A stretch of DNA of 64,000 nt, taken from assembly GCA_003342895.1 (NCBI GenBank), contig PTFA01000280.1, positions 378,331 to 442,330 on the forward strand, read 5' to 3'. The stretch is from Casuarius casuarius (taxonomy: Eukaryota; Chordata; Aves; Casuariiformes; Casuariidae). The notes beneath the pieces are model-generated. The model was not told the origin of the DNA and made no database searches. It worked only from the letters and a program-made list of their open reading frames with translations. Both the position numbers and the translations under genes were made by a program. Positions within the stretch are counted from its first letter, which is position 1. Every line of letters starts with the position of its first letter. Shown one piece after another: positions 1 to 11,616 of the stretch.

Positions 1-6
1 AAATAC

Positions 7-210
7 CTCTAAGGAAGGAACTCCCTTATTCACTGGCTGTGGGTATTCCCTAAGAAGCCGTTCCTCATCCAAAAATTTTCCATCTCTACCATTGCTTGCA
101 GGCTGGAACAGTCCATAATTCAAGACATCTTTCAAACTCTGATTCAAAGTGCACAAAATTCGTTGCTTTGCAACCCATACTGAAGCTTCGGGGTTAAATC
201 TAATGCATTT
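7..210 (-). CDS. SHANK2: SHANK2 coding exon, second coding exon (SPN domain, main part)
   Basis: Internal exon of SHANK2, a multidomain scaffold at excitatory synapses and the apical epithelial membrane. Reading the minus strand from 210 down to 7 gives 68 uninterrupted codons in phase 0, beginning KCIRFNPEASVW and ending GVPSLE. This is residues 69-136 of the long isoform and most of the SPN ubiquitin-like domain, which in the SHANK family binds Ras/Rap GTPases and packs on the ankyrin repeats. Recognisable family blocks are WVAKQRIL, LNYGLFQP, NGRDGKFLDEERLL and REYPQPV. The acceptor is a pyrimidine-rich tract ending in CAG at 213-211. The donor at 6-1 reads GTATTT, which is weak. From memory the mammalian protein differs at only a few positions (for example Asp-Ala-Thr versus Glu-Ala-Ser after Asn-Pro). 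The exon contains no ambiguous bases, frameshift or stop. It has no start codon because it is internal, and the following exon lies outside the window. Confidence 0.97.
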
Positions 211-2563
211 CTGCAGAGAGAAATGATAAAAAAAACATGTAAAACAANGAAAAAGCAATTTAAACAGTATCTTACATTCTAACGTTTACAAATTTAGTAT
301 ATATTTAATAAATCTACATATTCCATGGCAAACATGCATCAACAAAACTGTATGTCAGACACTTATTCCTCTATAATAGCCAATGCACAAGCACCATGAA
401 AACCGAGGACATTTCAAGTCCTTCTGCAGGTATCAGAGAGCATATTCTTCCTCAGAGACAGAGTGTCTTTATGCTAAACCTCTTAGAAAAGCCAAGTGAA
501 ATAGATGTTACAAGATGTTTACGTAGCCACTTGGTTCAAGGCTGTTCTGATGATCGGCATGACCTACGACAGCTCCACAAAACAAGTATTCAGGCAAGAG
601 ATTAACTCAATTGAAGCTACATTTATCTTAGGATAGGAAAATTATAAGAAAGGAACTATATGATGTGAAGCAGCAGAGGACCTTTCATTCCAGCCCAGCG
701 TTGACGACATGACAACGTATCATCAGCAGTGAAAAGCACAACCAGATTCTAAAGGACACGAAGGACTTTTGAATTACAACCGTTTTTAATTGACCAAACA
801 CTGTGGTCAACCAGTCCTGTGTATACATTCACTTTATCAGAACAGAGTCGACTAGCCAGTTTTGGATAACATGACATATTCAAGATGAGGANTCTGGCTC
901 TGTTTCTGTGAATTAATCCTCAGATAGGAGGACTATCAATGGGCCCTGATAATGAGATATCCCCTATTCATCNCTACTGCCTAGCAGGAAACCATATCAC
1001 CGAAGCTGCCAAGATATCATCTCGTGCAGGCTTTTACTGAATAAGTACGGTAGGCTCATGAATATTGGGTCCTGTCCAGCTCTACTATGTCTGGGGCATG
1101 AATTATTAAAAATGCAACTCAGTTTGCCTTTCACAGGTTCCTGCATGAACTGCAGTTTTTCTGATACAGCTCAAGTACTGATGTTAAGATATTTAGGGAT
1201 GTGCAAGGGAAGAGGGAGAGCATCAGGCAGCTGGAGATGCTGGAGAATAAAAGCAGAGACCGTGGCAGCAGACTCCCAGAAACACCCTGCTTGCTCTGCT
1301 GCTACGTTTCCCCTTCCTCATCAGGTGGTTTAACTCAGCACTGTGTCACCCTGCCCGCTACCAGCCTCCACTCTGCCNGTGCTCATCATTTCGGCTCCAC
1401 TCGCAGCCACTCCTTCCTGCCTCTTCTGCCTTTCCTCCCTCCAACGGCCTANTCTTTTCTTCTGTGCTTATATTATAATCTCCTCAATATTCATCTTATT
1501 GGCTTCAAACTTTCATTGCAACATGCTCAGAGATGCTGTGATCTAGGAAATAACAGGTAGCTTTAATCCTTTGTGGTCTTTAATATTAAAAAGATGTGTT
1601 CAAGGGATACATTAGATTCAGTTGTAATTAACATTGACTAGGGAACAGTTTTCATTCCCATTACATTTCTTAAATTTCAGAGTGTTTTGTGAAAAAGGTT
1701 TTTTGTTTGTTTGCTTTGTTTTTTTTAACAACAGTAGCGGGAAGAAGAAAGGGAGGCAAAAGGACGCACGGGCCGTCTTCTCAACCCAGAACAGCCTGGC
1801 TGTTCAGACACTCGCTCAGCAGCAAGGGCAACCAGTTCCAGTTCCCTGTGTTACTTCAGTTCCATATCTCGCTCGCCACATGGGCCTTACACTGATTCAA
1901 ATTCCTGTTTATTTTAACAGGCAGTTTTCAGCAACACAAAAAATTGTCAGTTACAAGGTATGTCATGAGATGAACGTCCACACGCCACACAGTATGTTAT
2001 GAAGAGACATCCTGAAAGACTGTAAGAAGTGCTATTAAAAAAGGAAAAAAAGCAACAATAATTTTTAAATCATATTTTTTTCCAAGCCTTATGTGAAATT
2101 ATTGTGTGAAACAGATTTTTTTTGGACTGGTTTTGGATTGCTTTGATTTGAACAATACAGAACACTAACTCCTGCTCACTGTTTGACTAAGTCTAAATCT
2201 TTTTAATGAACTTTGAGAACGCAGCACGCTGTACTTTGTTGTTAAACTTGAAATGTTTCAGTTTGCACAAGCCTGACATTGCCACATTCATATGACCAGG
2301 TCATAATATCTCAGCCACCTTGATCGGACTGAAATCTCAGTGAGGAATTCTTTTTGTGTAGTAGGTCTAAGGCTTGTTTTAAAATCAGCTATCTAATAAC
2401 AATACCCCATTATATTTCTACCACACTAGCTAAAATATTTTATAGAGTCCTCAGTAGCAATATAAACATGGAAACACTTCGAAACTAAAGCTTTTCACAT
2501 CCCTAGCTTTTCTAGTGATTCACAAGAAACAAAAACGCGCTTATTTTAATAAATGTTGATCCT

Positions 2564-2587
2564 AATTACCAATGCCTATTGGTAATT
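2564..2587. repeat. Perfect 10-bp inverted repeat
   Basis: AATTACCAAT (2564-2573) and its exact reverse complement ATTGGTAATT (2578-2587) are separated by a 4-base loop. The stem does not extend further. It lies in AT-rich intron, where short palindromes arise easily by chance. No function is claimed. Confidence 0.85.
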
Positions 2588-5551
2588 TATATTGAATTGA
2601 TATCAGTGAGTTAAAAACAAATCAATTTCTTACCAAAATGCTAAATCAAACTAGTGAGATAAGTGGTTATTTACACTTTCCGTGAACCCAGACAGGACGT
2701 AAAGGGAGGCTCTTACTCTTTCTCACAGGCAGCTGCTGAACAAGAGGATAAGAAGGACCAATGAAATATTGCATAATCTTTTTCAGTTTTTGTTGTTTTC
2801 TTTTAAACTAGTTTGCCTCTGGAACACCTCTCCTATGCTGCTTCTCTGCTGGTCTGGTTTATCAGGCAGGTGTCCCAAGAGAGACACCACCACAGTTACG
2901 CTCTCCATCATGCAGATTAGTCCTACACCTTCCGCCATGCTCTGTACCATGAGGAAACCTCAGCTGAATCACAGCCGGGTCCATACACAGATCGCTTCAG
3001 TTAAGAAAGAAACAGAACTCACTGGATGCACATCTTTCTACGTCTAATTCTTCATATCTGCATTCCTACAGTCACAAGGACAGAGGACACAAGTGTGTTA
3101 AATCATCTACANACCACTCTAGATTTTGCAAAGAGAACATTAAAAAAGGAAACAGAAACGACTGCAGAAAATGCCAAAACAGAAAAGCAGAATGGGCTGG
3201 TCACGAGGCAGACTTATTGTTCCAGGACAGTGGCTCTAGGCAGGTAGATAATATTGGTATTTCTCTGCAATTCCACAAAAAAAGTCATAGCCCTTACTCA
3301 GAAGGCATGAGATGTTTGAAAAAGTAGAAACTTGCATTGGACATATCTAAGCTAACAAACTTCTTTCACGTGGAAAAACGTTATTCTGTTTGCTGTTTCT
3401 TCATAATCAAGGTTCCTGGCTACATAGGCAGAGGGATGCAAGAAATCCCAATTTAAGTCATAAAATTCCTTACATCATTCTTCTGTATGATACAGAACAG
3501 ATATATGGAAGAATTTGCACAGGGTTCACATATTTGTGATTTCTCTGCAAATATCTTGCGAATAGTACTACCTGCTTTTATGATGTGCTACTTGCTTTTG
3601 TGATGTGACATGTTGNGTTCTCAACTTGCAGTCACAAAAGTTGTAATAATCTGTATTTTATGTTCCTTTAAGCTAAAAACTTTTCAAATTGATTTTTCTA
3701 TTAAAAAGTCTCCCATGCAAAGGCATTCCCCAAATTCTGCCATGTTTGTATTTAGGAATACAAAGCAGCTTCTTAATTAAAATAGANTCTAACTAATTTT
3801 TATTTACACTAAAACGGTTTTCATTTCATTTCAAAAGTCAGGCCATTTTCTTATCTGCAATTACTACTCTCCTCCATAAGCAGTCCTCCAAAATAAACTA
3901 TAGCAGCACTTTGTCTCTTTTGCTACAAATTGGCTTATTTGATGCTCTTTTCTTTGCTGTCCATCCTTTGAAAACCTTTTCAGCACAAGGTCCGTATCTA
4001 ATGACTATCTTCAAATTCCAGGCTCTTCTGGCAGCTTTTTCTCTAGTTCTAATTGATGGGCATTGCCTTTCACATCAGAATTATCCTGCACTCTGCAGAA
4101 TGACAAAATCCTGCCCTTGCTTTTGTACTTACAATCCCCAAAATTTTTCTGTCTTTGGGTTTAAAAAAAAACCAAAACAAAACCAAAAAAACCCCAAAAA
4201 CACTCTTCTCCTCCAAACCTTCTTTGACAAATTATTCTTTAAAAAAAAAAAAACAAAACACCCACCTATTTCATCATTAATCCAAAGCTAATACGCTATT
4301 ATATTCAGTTTAGTACAGGCAAATGCATGTTTTGATTATTGTATTAGTCTAGCACTAATAAACCAACACAATCTGATATTCACAATCTGACCAAAATGTC
4401 CCTTTTATGGCTGTATGTGTACTTAAAAAGCTATAACAAGGAGACATTCTGCAGTGGGACACACAGGTTTACACAGCTGGTAAAACCAGAGCAAGCTTCC
4501 CGAGGACAGGAGAGGAGTGCCCACAGCGGTCATACACCTGCTCCTCCGGTGATGGAGGATTTATGCGGGGAGGGGGCAAAAGAAACACATCAGAGGAGGT
4601 GCCGGAGCACAGCAGGAAGGATTTTACAAGCACATCTGGTCTATGGAGATTCATTCACACCTAAATAATCTCTATGTAAAGGAGGAGCCTGCAAACGCAG
4701 CCACCAAAGAAGTTAAGTGCACAAGAGAAGGGGATTCACCTCCTCGATACCTCACACATAGCTAATCAGTACTTGGCTGGGCATTAGTTCCTAAACCCTG
4801 CTGAAAACTATTTTCAGTAATGCATCAAGATATATTGCCAATAGTGGAAANACAAGAAATCTGACACCAAACTCGAATCTACCTCCTGCCTGAGGGAATC
4901 GACAGCTCAGNGGGCAGACGGGAGCCTGCTCTCCGCTCGCTGGCCTGAAACAGCTGCTGCCCTTTCATACAGCCACAGAAAGACATTAAGCAGCNGGATT
5001 ACTTTTTCCTTGCATCAGCCTGTTTAAAGGGAACAAAAGGCAAAAAGCCTAGGACCAAAGTTTAATTTCATGACAAAAGTCAAGCTTGAGGCGTNTTCTG
5101 AATTGAGTCAAGGTCATTCTTTGGTAAAGTTTCTTGGCAGCCCATCTGAGAGAGGGCCATATTTGAACTCTTGAGTACCTCCTCCTTTCTTCAGGATCAT
5201 TTAGTTGTTCAACCGAGCAGCACAGATCAAGGCAATGGAAGAGACTATCCTCTTGTTAAGGGCAACATCTCCGTAACTGTGGTGACCACAAGCAAATAAG
5301 GCAGTAGCTGAGTCAAGAAATGCTAGACAGCTTCTTGCAGCAGGATACCTTCGGTGAGTCATTAATAAAAAACAGAAAACAGGTCTCGTTTTGTGGCAAA
5401 GAAATACATATGAAAATTGAATAAAAACATATCTGGAAATTACAGGTGTGATACCTATTCCACCTTTTTGTTGCATCCCAAGCACAGACAAAATGGGATA
5501 GTTTGCCTTTAAGGCTAGCTACCTACACTATAAAAAAAAATGAAACAGACC

Positions 5552-5555
<4 letters not shown>

Positions 5556-5599
<44 letters not shown>
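5556..5599. repeat. A run of 44
   Basis: An uninterrupted stretch of 44 A residues, the longest homopolymer in the window. CR1 elements do not carry poly(A) tails, so this is either an expanded A tract or the tail of a processed retrocopy. I could not recognise any coding homology in the few hundred bases to its left. The length is probably polymorphic and may be imprecise in the assembly. Confidence 0.95.
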
Positions 5600-5601
<2 letters not shown>

Positions 5602-6140
5602 CTGAGTGCCTCCTCACACAATACTGTCAAAACGACAACAGGCCACTAGGAGTCCAAGTCTAGCAGCAATACATCAATCAACATTGCTTGCTGAAATGTG
5701 AGAACAGGGTTTTAAATACGGACCGTGAGAAACACGGTAAATTATAGTCTTGCATTCCTAGGCACTGGTGAGACTAAGTTGCTAAGTGCAACAGCAACAC
5801 TGGAAGGAAGGAAAAAATATAGCTCACCCATCCCAGCTAAAGGGAAGATATTAATTCAATGGGAATAATGTTCATGACACAGAATCTCTGAGGAATAACA
5901 TTTATGCATTCAAAATCTATCAACAACACCTCTTTTTCATCAGGCTCATGAAGATGTCAATCATACAGAACTGCGCTGTGACAGGAATCATTGAAAAAAG
6001 GCTCATACAGATGCCTCCAAAATGCGATCATCAGAATACCAAAATACAAGTGATCCCTTTTGACAGAAGACATCAGTATCAAAGATGTGACAAAGAAAAA
6101 GTGGAAAATGCAGATAAGGGTTGGGTGTCATCAAAAAAAA

Positions 6141-6150
6141 GGGGGGGGGG
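6141..6150. repeat. A8-G10 homopolymer pair
   Basis: Eight A followed directly by ten G within the intron. It is a low-complexity tract prone to sequencing and replication slippage. Confidence 0.9.
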
Positions 6151-9100
6151 AGGCAAAGCATTAATTTTGATTTGTGCTTGGTGTTCATCTTAATCCTTGG
6201 AGGCACTACTTTCCTTCATCAAAACATACAGAAAACACTCAACGCATGAGATGACAGGTCAAAAATCTCAGCCTGGCCACGCTGGAATCAGCAGGCAAGT
6301 CAGATCACCAACCCAAAGCAGGGCAGCAGAAGAGATGTCAGGAGCACCCACAGTGCTTCCACCGTCAAACTGAGGATAAAGAGAAGGAAGATAACACAAA
6401 GCAGCAAAGGACCATCAGTCACACAACTGGACACAGGAGAGGACACCTGTGAGAAGCTCCAAGGAGACTCCAGAATAGATCTGGGGCAGCGGAGGCAGCA
6501 CAGACTGGAAACAAATAAAAATGGGGGCTTCCTACGCTAGAATGTGACTCAAGCTGCAGTCGTGACAACGGGGTTGCTATCTTCCTAAAACAAGAATCCC
6601 ATGAACTAAAAAAGCNCCTTATCTAGGTAAGAAAAGCATGGAAAGGAAAAGATTCTTAAAGGCCAATGAATACTGGAAAAAGTAAAGTATTAGAAAGGAT
6701 ACAAAAACATGTATAGCAAACAGTAGAGGAAAATTGAAAAGCACTTAAAACTTAAGCTACTACTTTACCAAGTTGCCAGTTATCAAACAAGATTTTTCAG
6801 TCTTGGAAATTCCAATATTAATCAAAAAAAATGGCTCAGTAAATGCTCACAACTGAAGTGGAGCAGCAAAACAGATGGGCAGAAAGCATTTCAAAGAAGT
6901 CCTCAACAGACCCAATCCCATCTCAACATCAGAATTCAATAAAACATGCAAATCTGAACATTTTGATTTGAAACATAATCCCGAGGGAGCGCCTAAGCAG
7001 AGGGCAAAATGAAAGAGCAGAGCAACCCCCATGTGTTGATAACAAAATTCTAAAACCATTCCAAATAAAACTTGCCTGACAGATCTGTTCATGATGTGTG
7101 GCATTTAGAGAGTTCCTCTAAACATAGAAAATATATCACTGTCAGAATATCACAAAAAGGAGATTTTCGTAACAACAGCTACTGGAGAGGAATCACACTA
7201 CTTTCAGTTACAGAGGAAATCACTCATAATATGTTACTACGTGAACTGAGAAAGGACAGGGATACGACTCNGAGAAGACTTATCCTGGACTCAGGCCAGA
7301 CAGATCCCGCGAGACGTCCGACGCACACCGGACGCTTCCCAGAGGACAGTGCCCAACAGCCAGCTTCCCCGGTCCTCCGTGCCCAGAAGACATTTGACAC
7401 CGCGTGCAGACACAGCGGCCTTTCGGCACNAGGTAGGCAGTTGCCTTGGGCAACTGGGGGCTGTCAACTGCCAACTTTGCTTATGGAGGAGGAAAGACCC
7501 AAAGGGGTCACAAATAGGTTCTGCCGACACCACGACATCAATCTTTGCTGCCCCAGACATGGCGCATCCTCCTTCAAAATTCACAATTGAACGTTGCCTC
7601 CCCTGCCGAGAAACCTCGAACCACCTTGGTGCACAGTCCTATCACCCTTCCGCTCCGCCAACCACCGACGCCAGGTCACCGTTGCAGGATTTGGGGATCT
7701 TTGGAGATACTGCCTTTTAGATACCGCTTCAAGCACAAGATACANAGTCATACATCCCACTAGGTGAAGCAAACAGCACACATGCATTTTCCAAATATGA
7801 AGGAAGAAAGGTCTCTCTGCTTAGCAGGATTAATTTTGAGCAGGGAGAGTGGTTCAGACCTGCTCACTCCGTATCCTCTGCGCCAACAGAGAGGAGCCAC
7901 CACTGCTGAGAGAGGATAAACTTGTTACTGTGATTTAACAGCAACNAGTAGGGGCCATTAACAAGTTCGAGGTCTCTGTGCCAGGTGTAAGAAATAAGTT
8001 TCTGGTTGGAAGAGATTACACTTGTGTCCCACTTCCATAAAGGATCTACTAATGCTAAGCCTCCTGGCTTAATAAGTCAGGAAATTAAATGCTGCATAAC
8101 ACCACTTTTTTATTCACTGTTCTATGCACATGTGTTTGTGAATATCAGGGGCTTGGTAATTTTTATGATTTCAGGCAATCTTTTAACTGCTTATTAAATA
8201 TTCTCCTGTGCTAAGGATGACACTTAGCTGAATACAAATGATGAACAAAGGCACTAAGAAATGACTCTTTCCACATAGTATTGTTTTAATACATTGGATT
8301 ATCATCTGAACTAGAAAGGAGACAAAAAAGAATTGATATAAAAACTGAAAAATAAGTCTTCATAACAGCTTCATATGAGCTTGACAGGCATATAATTAAG
8401 TCATTGCAGGTGATTAACATCTTTAAAGTTTCAGGTCAGAATAAAAGGACAGTAAGTCAAGTTTCCTACAATAAATGATACTTTATAAAGTTTTCAATAG
8501 CAGCACATTCTACCCTATGATGCTGCGTGTTTGATTTTGTACATACAACGAAATAAAGATGATTTACACCACAGTCACTGTAGATTACCAAACTTCCCTC
8601 TCAAGTGAGTTTAGCTATACTTACAGCTTCACAGCGTCTAGTTTATTTAGAACCCTGAACTTGCCTTCTTTTGAACTAATATATTCTTGATTAGAATTCC
8701 TAAAAACAATAAAGAATGAAAATGTAAAAGTAATTTGATGCAATTTCATTCTCCTTTGATTAAGCAGCCCAGTTTTAAAACACCTCTTATGTTTAATTAA
8801 TTATAATTATACAGCAAATGGAGTGTACATTGGATTTGGCTTGTAGCTATAACACCTCATGAACTATGATCTTCTAGCTTTGCTACACTGCATTTAATCT
8901 ATCAGTCTTCCTTTCTGTAAAACTGAATCTAGATTTCACTTTTTTGCACAGGAGCTTGTAGACTGATGAATTAGATCAGAAATAGATCATCTGGTATAGA
9001 ACCGTTCTAAACAATTGAGTTACTTTTCATTAAGACTTTATTGAAAAGGAAAAAAAATAGTGAAAAGTAAAGCAATAAAAGTGAACAAATGAAACCCAAA

Positions 9101-11320
9101 TCCTAAAGTACATGTTTTATTTCATTTCCTGCAGAAAATGAATTTTCACAAAATAATTGTTTCAAGAAGAAACAGAGAAATGAAATGAGAGGTCTTCAGG
9201 AGGTTAATCTCTCTCCATTTTTAACAGCAGAATAAAACTAGTAAGTAAAGCTCATCCTTCTGTTTTACTGGGTCTGTTCACCGAGCAGTGAACACAGTCA
9301 AAGATGCAGCAGGCTGCTATGATCATCAAGAACACCCTAACCATGTCAAGACAGACCTTGTTTTGACAGAGGACTTCCTTAGAGGCAAAATACTTCTAAA
9401 TTTAAGATGTACAACAGCACTCCTTTCAGTCAACNTTGAAATGTCATCACCCAAGATGATGACTGCTTCAGCCAAGACCTAATGAAAGTCCTGCACGTGG
9501 CTCACAGCAACCACAGTCCTGCTCTGCCCTCTGAAGCCCTCCTGTCTGGCTCAGGTCCCGTATCATCTCTTCCTCATACCACATGAACTAACAGAATGCC
9601 ACTATAATTTCAGCAGGAACAGGTTCAAGCCTCATCTCAATGAACTTTTAAATATAACAGCTGGAAAGATAATACTCCCAGCTCCAGCACAGATATCTGA
9701 ATTTCTGCAACACCACGCAGATTCAGCTCTAAAAAAGAGCTCTACAACCACACCTGAGGCCACGCTGTCAAAACAGCTCTTTCCTGTCAGCCTTTAGACA
9801 GGCCATCTCTATCACTCTGAAAATGATTTTAATTAAAAAGAAAGGAAGAGTTTCATCTGAAATAGACCTTCAATGGCAGCACGGTATGATGTAGATCTTA
9901 AATGGCAGCGCAAAGGCATGCGGCACACATCCATACACAGAATGGGTTTTTATAATCATCTTTCTAATCAAAAGTCTGATGACTACCATCAGCTGCAAAT
10001 CCAGACAGCGGCATTCAAGAAGGCCCAAGCTAATTCAGATAACTAACCATAACCTTGGACAATTTGAGTTCTAGATAACATCAGTAAATAATTCTCAAGA
10101 CATCTTCCAGGATGAGAATGTTATTCCTGTTGTAACATTTGTAGAGGACAATGATTCTTTTACTTACAAAACTACAATACCAAACTTTTTCAACTTTGTT
10201 CTTCNTACTTTTCAGATAATGAATTTTACACATTCAACCATAGAGGAAATGCATCTCAATAGCTTCTTGCTAGAGACAGTGAGGAATCTGGACTGTAGAT
10301 TTCTGCTACAAAAGGAGCATCAAAGACTTATTTTTATTTTAAAAAATGTTTTTATTATCATGTACACCAATTAATCAGACAACTTTAAGCAAACAAAATG
10401 TCTGTTTAATTAGTTTCTGTAAGACATGTANGAGATTAAGTCTTTTGCTGAAAATTCTCCATTTTCATCCAATAGACTTAGGGGTGGGGGATATAGCCAT
10501 TGGTCCACAAGTTAGCTTGAAAATGATTCCTCTAAAGAAAAGAGAAAATGTTCACTTTAACATCTCTAAAATATTTCCAATATAAGAGTAAGTGAAGAGG
10601 AGGTGGGGAAGAATAAAATGATTTCATTTCATTGTAAAAATTGTGGAATAATATAATGCCATGCTTTCCTCTTCCTCCAAACTGTGTGTGTTGATTTCAT
10701 TGGGTGGCAGCCTGAAAAGCAGCATGGTATAGTAAAGGCATAGAGCCAAGAGAGGAAGGAAAGATTTATTTCCAGTTTTCTCTCCTCCTCTTCATGCTTA
10801 AAGGTTACCAGCCATCTAACAAGGATATCTTTTTGCAAGCTGATGACAGAGAAGGGGTACCAATGTGATAAAGGGAGAGAGATTTTGATGATCTCCTCCC
10901 AGACCCCAGTTTAGTGTCAGTCACAAGCTACATCATGAAAAGAGAAAATAGAGGACATAAGGGGGTTACACATGTATGAGGCTTTCTCGAAATTTAAATG
11001 TGATTTGTGCTTTCAACACTCATCTTCTAATGAGAATTTAGTTCTCAAATTCTCCTTTTCTATCCAGTCAAATGCCTCTGAATACCGATCAGAAAGATAC
11101 TTTGCTTTACAGTCACAGCTTTCATCAAATTAACATACTAAATACACTCTCTTGGCAGTGATAATGCCTTTAATTTAGGGAGTCAGTCTGATGTACCACT
11201 GAGGTACAAAATGTAAACACTGAAAGAATACAGGACATTAAAAAAAAAGTTAAAATTCAAGTAAGAAAATAGGACAGATTGGTTGCTGATTGAAACCAGC
11301 AAAGCTCAACCTTTTAAGAC

Positions 11321-11341
11321 TTTTTTTTTTTTTTTTTTTTT
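11321..11341. repeat. T run of 21 close to the SHANK2 donor
   Basis: Twenty-one T on the plus strand, read as poly(A) in the SHANK2 pre-mRNA. It starts 23 bases inside the intron after the donor at 11364. It is intronic low complexity, notable only for its closeness to a splice site. Confidence 0.95.
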
Positions 11342-11364
11342 AATGGTAATGCAATATCCCTTAC

Positions 11365-11568
11365 CGTTTGCTGTAGATCAGGTATTATGATTCGAATCAC
11401 TAACGTATTGCTCTGACTGTCTTCCATCCTGCTGCTTGGCTTTTCTGCAGTAGCTCTAATTGTATCATAAATAGTTTCTTCTTTGGAGCTGTCTGATTCA
11501 GATTCAACAGAATAGTCTGAAAAGCTCTGTGCCATTTCATCTTCACTTGATGTTGGGCTTCGAGGCAT
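11365..11568 (-). CDS. SHANK2: SHANK2 first coding exon (N-terminal leader and start of SPN domain)
   Basis: Carries the start codon of the long SHANK2 isoform, which has ankyrin repeats. The 68 codons begin MPRSPTSSEDEMAQSF and end IPDLQQT, then the donor GTAAGG at 11364-11359 in phase 0. Residues 1-50 are an acidic Ser/Glu/Asp-rich leader with the KEETIYDTIRATAEKP block typical of SHANK2. Residues 55-68 (TLVIRIIIPDLQQT) are the first strand of the SPN domain. Arg59 aligns with SHANK3 Arg12, an autism-linked residue, and the next exon opens with Lys69, the counterpart of SHANK3 Lys22. I chose the ATG at 11568 because it matches the family N-terminus and has A at -3. A second in-frame Met is residue 12, and the two residues upstream (TTG, AAC) are non-initiating leader. 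From memory, differences from mammals cluster in the linker at residues 45-54. No breaks or ambiguous bases are present. Confidence 0.97.
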
Positions 11569-11584
11569 GTTCAAGTCTTTTACC
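11569..11584 (-). other. SHANK2: SHANK2 5'UTR tail in the start-codon exon
   Basis: The 16 bases between the 3' splice site and the ATG on the minus strand. There is no stop codon in the ATG frame within them, so the leader continues in an upstream exon that is not identified here. The context GAAC before the ATG puts a purine at -3. Confidence 0.85.
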
Positions 11585-11616
11585 CTACCAATAGAAAGCA
11601 GAAAAAGATAAATTAG
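11585..11616 (-). promoter_or_regulatory. SHANK2: 3' splice site of the SHANK2 start-codon exon
   Basis: On the minus strand a branch-like CTAAT (11616-11612) is followed by a pyrimidine-rich tract and TTGGTAG ending at 11585. The putative branch A at 11613 lies 28 bases upstream of the AG. The acceptor shows that the first coding exon is not the first exon of the transcript. Confidence 0.8.

Larger units (their letters stand above)
211..11364 (-). other. SHANK2: SHANK2 intron between the two coding exons
   Basis: Intron of 11,154 bases, phase 0, bounded by the donor GTAAGG at 11364-11359 and the acceptor CAG at 213-211. It is AT-rich with scattered single ambiguous bases. It holds a 44-base A run (5556-5599), a 10-base G run (6141-6150), a perfect inverted repeat (2564-2587), an AT-rich homeodomain-type motif cluster near 8791-8811 and a T run next to the donor (11321-11341). 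ORFs of 60-170 codons occur on both strands, but none resembles a family I recognise or has exon-like borders, so I read them as chance. No further SHANK2 coding block was found between the two exons. Confidence 0.9.

Noticed and set aside
3560..3608. Near-duplicate words TGCTTTTATGATGTG and TGCTTTTGTGATGTG
   Set aside because: A single imperfect local duplication of about 20 bases, with no wider structure.
7072..7590. A 172-codon open frame on the plus strand, with overlapping frames on both strands
   Set aside because: It contains ambiguous bases, has no recognisable family motif, no exon-like borders, and equally long overlapping frames on the other strand.
9480..9800. Stretch with mixed composition considered as a repeat or exon
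   Set aside because: No consensus match, no paired splice signals and no coding similarity could be recognised.
10716..10790. A segment beginning AAAAGCAGCATGGTATAGTA that recalls the 5' part of MIR
   Set aside because: Only the first 25 or so bases resemble the consensus and the core that follows does not match, so the call is not supportable by eye.
11314..11364. Continuation of the SHANK2 frame into a poly-lysine tail
   Set aside because: This is intron read through the donor GTAAGG into an A tract. The real exon ends at 11365 and continues at 210.
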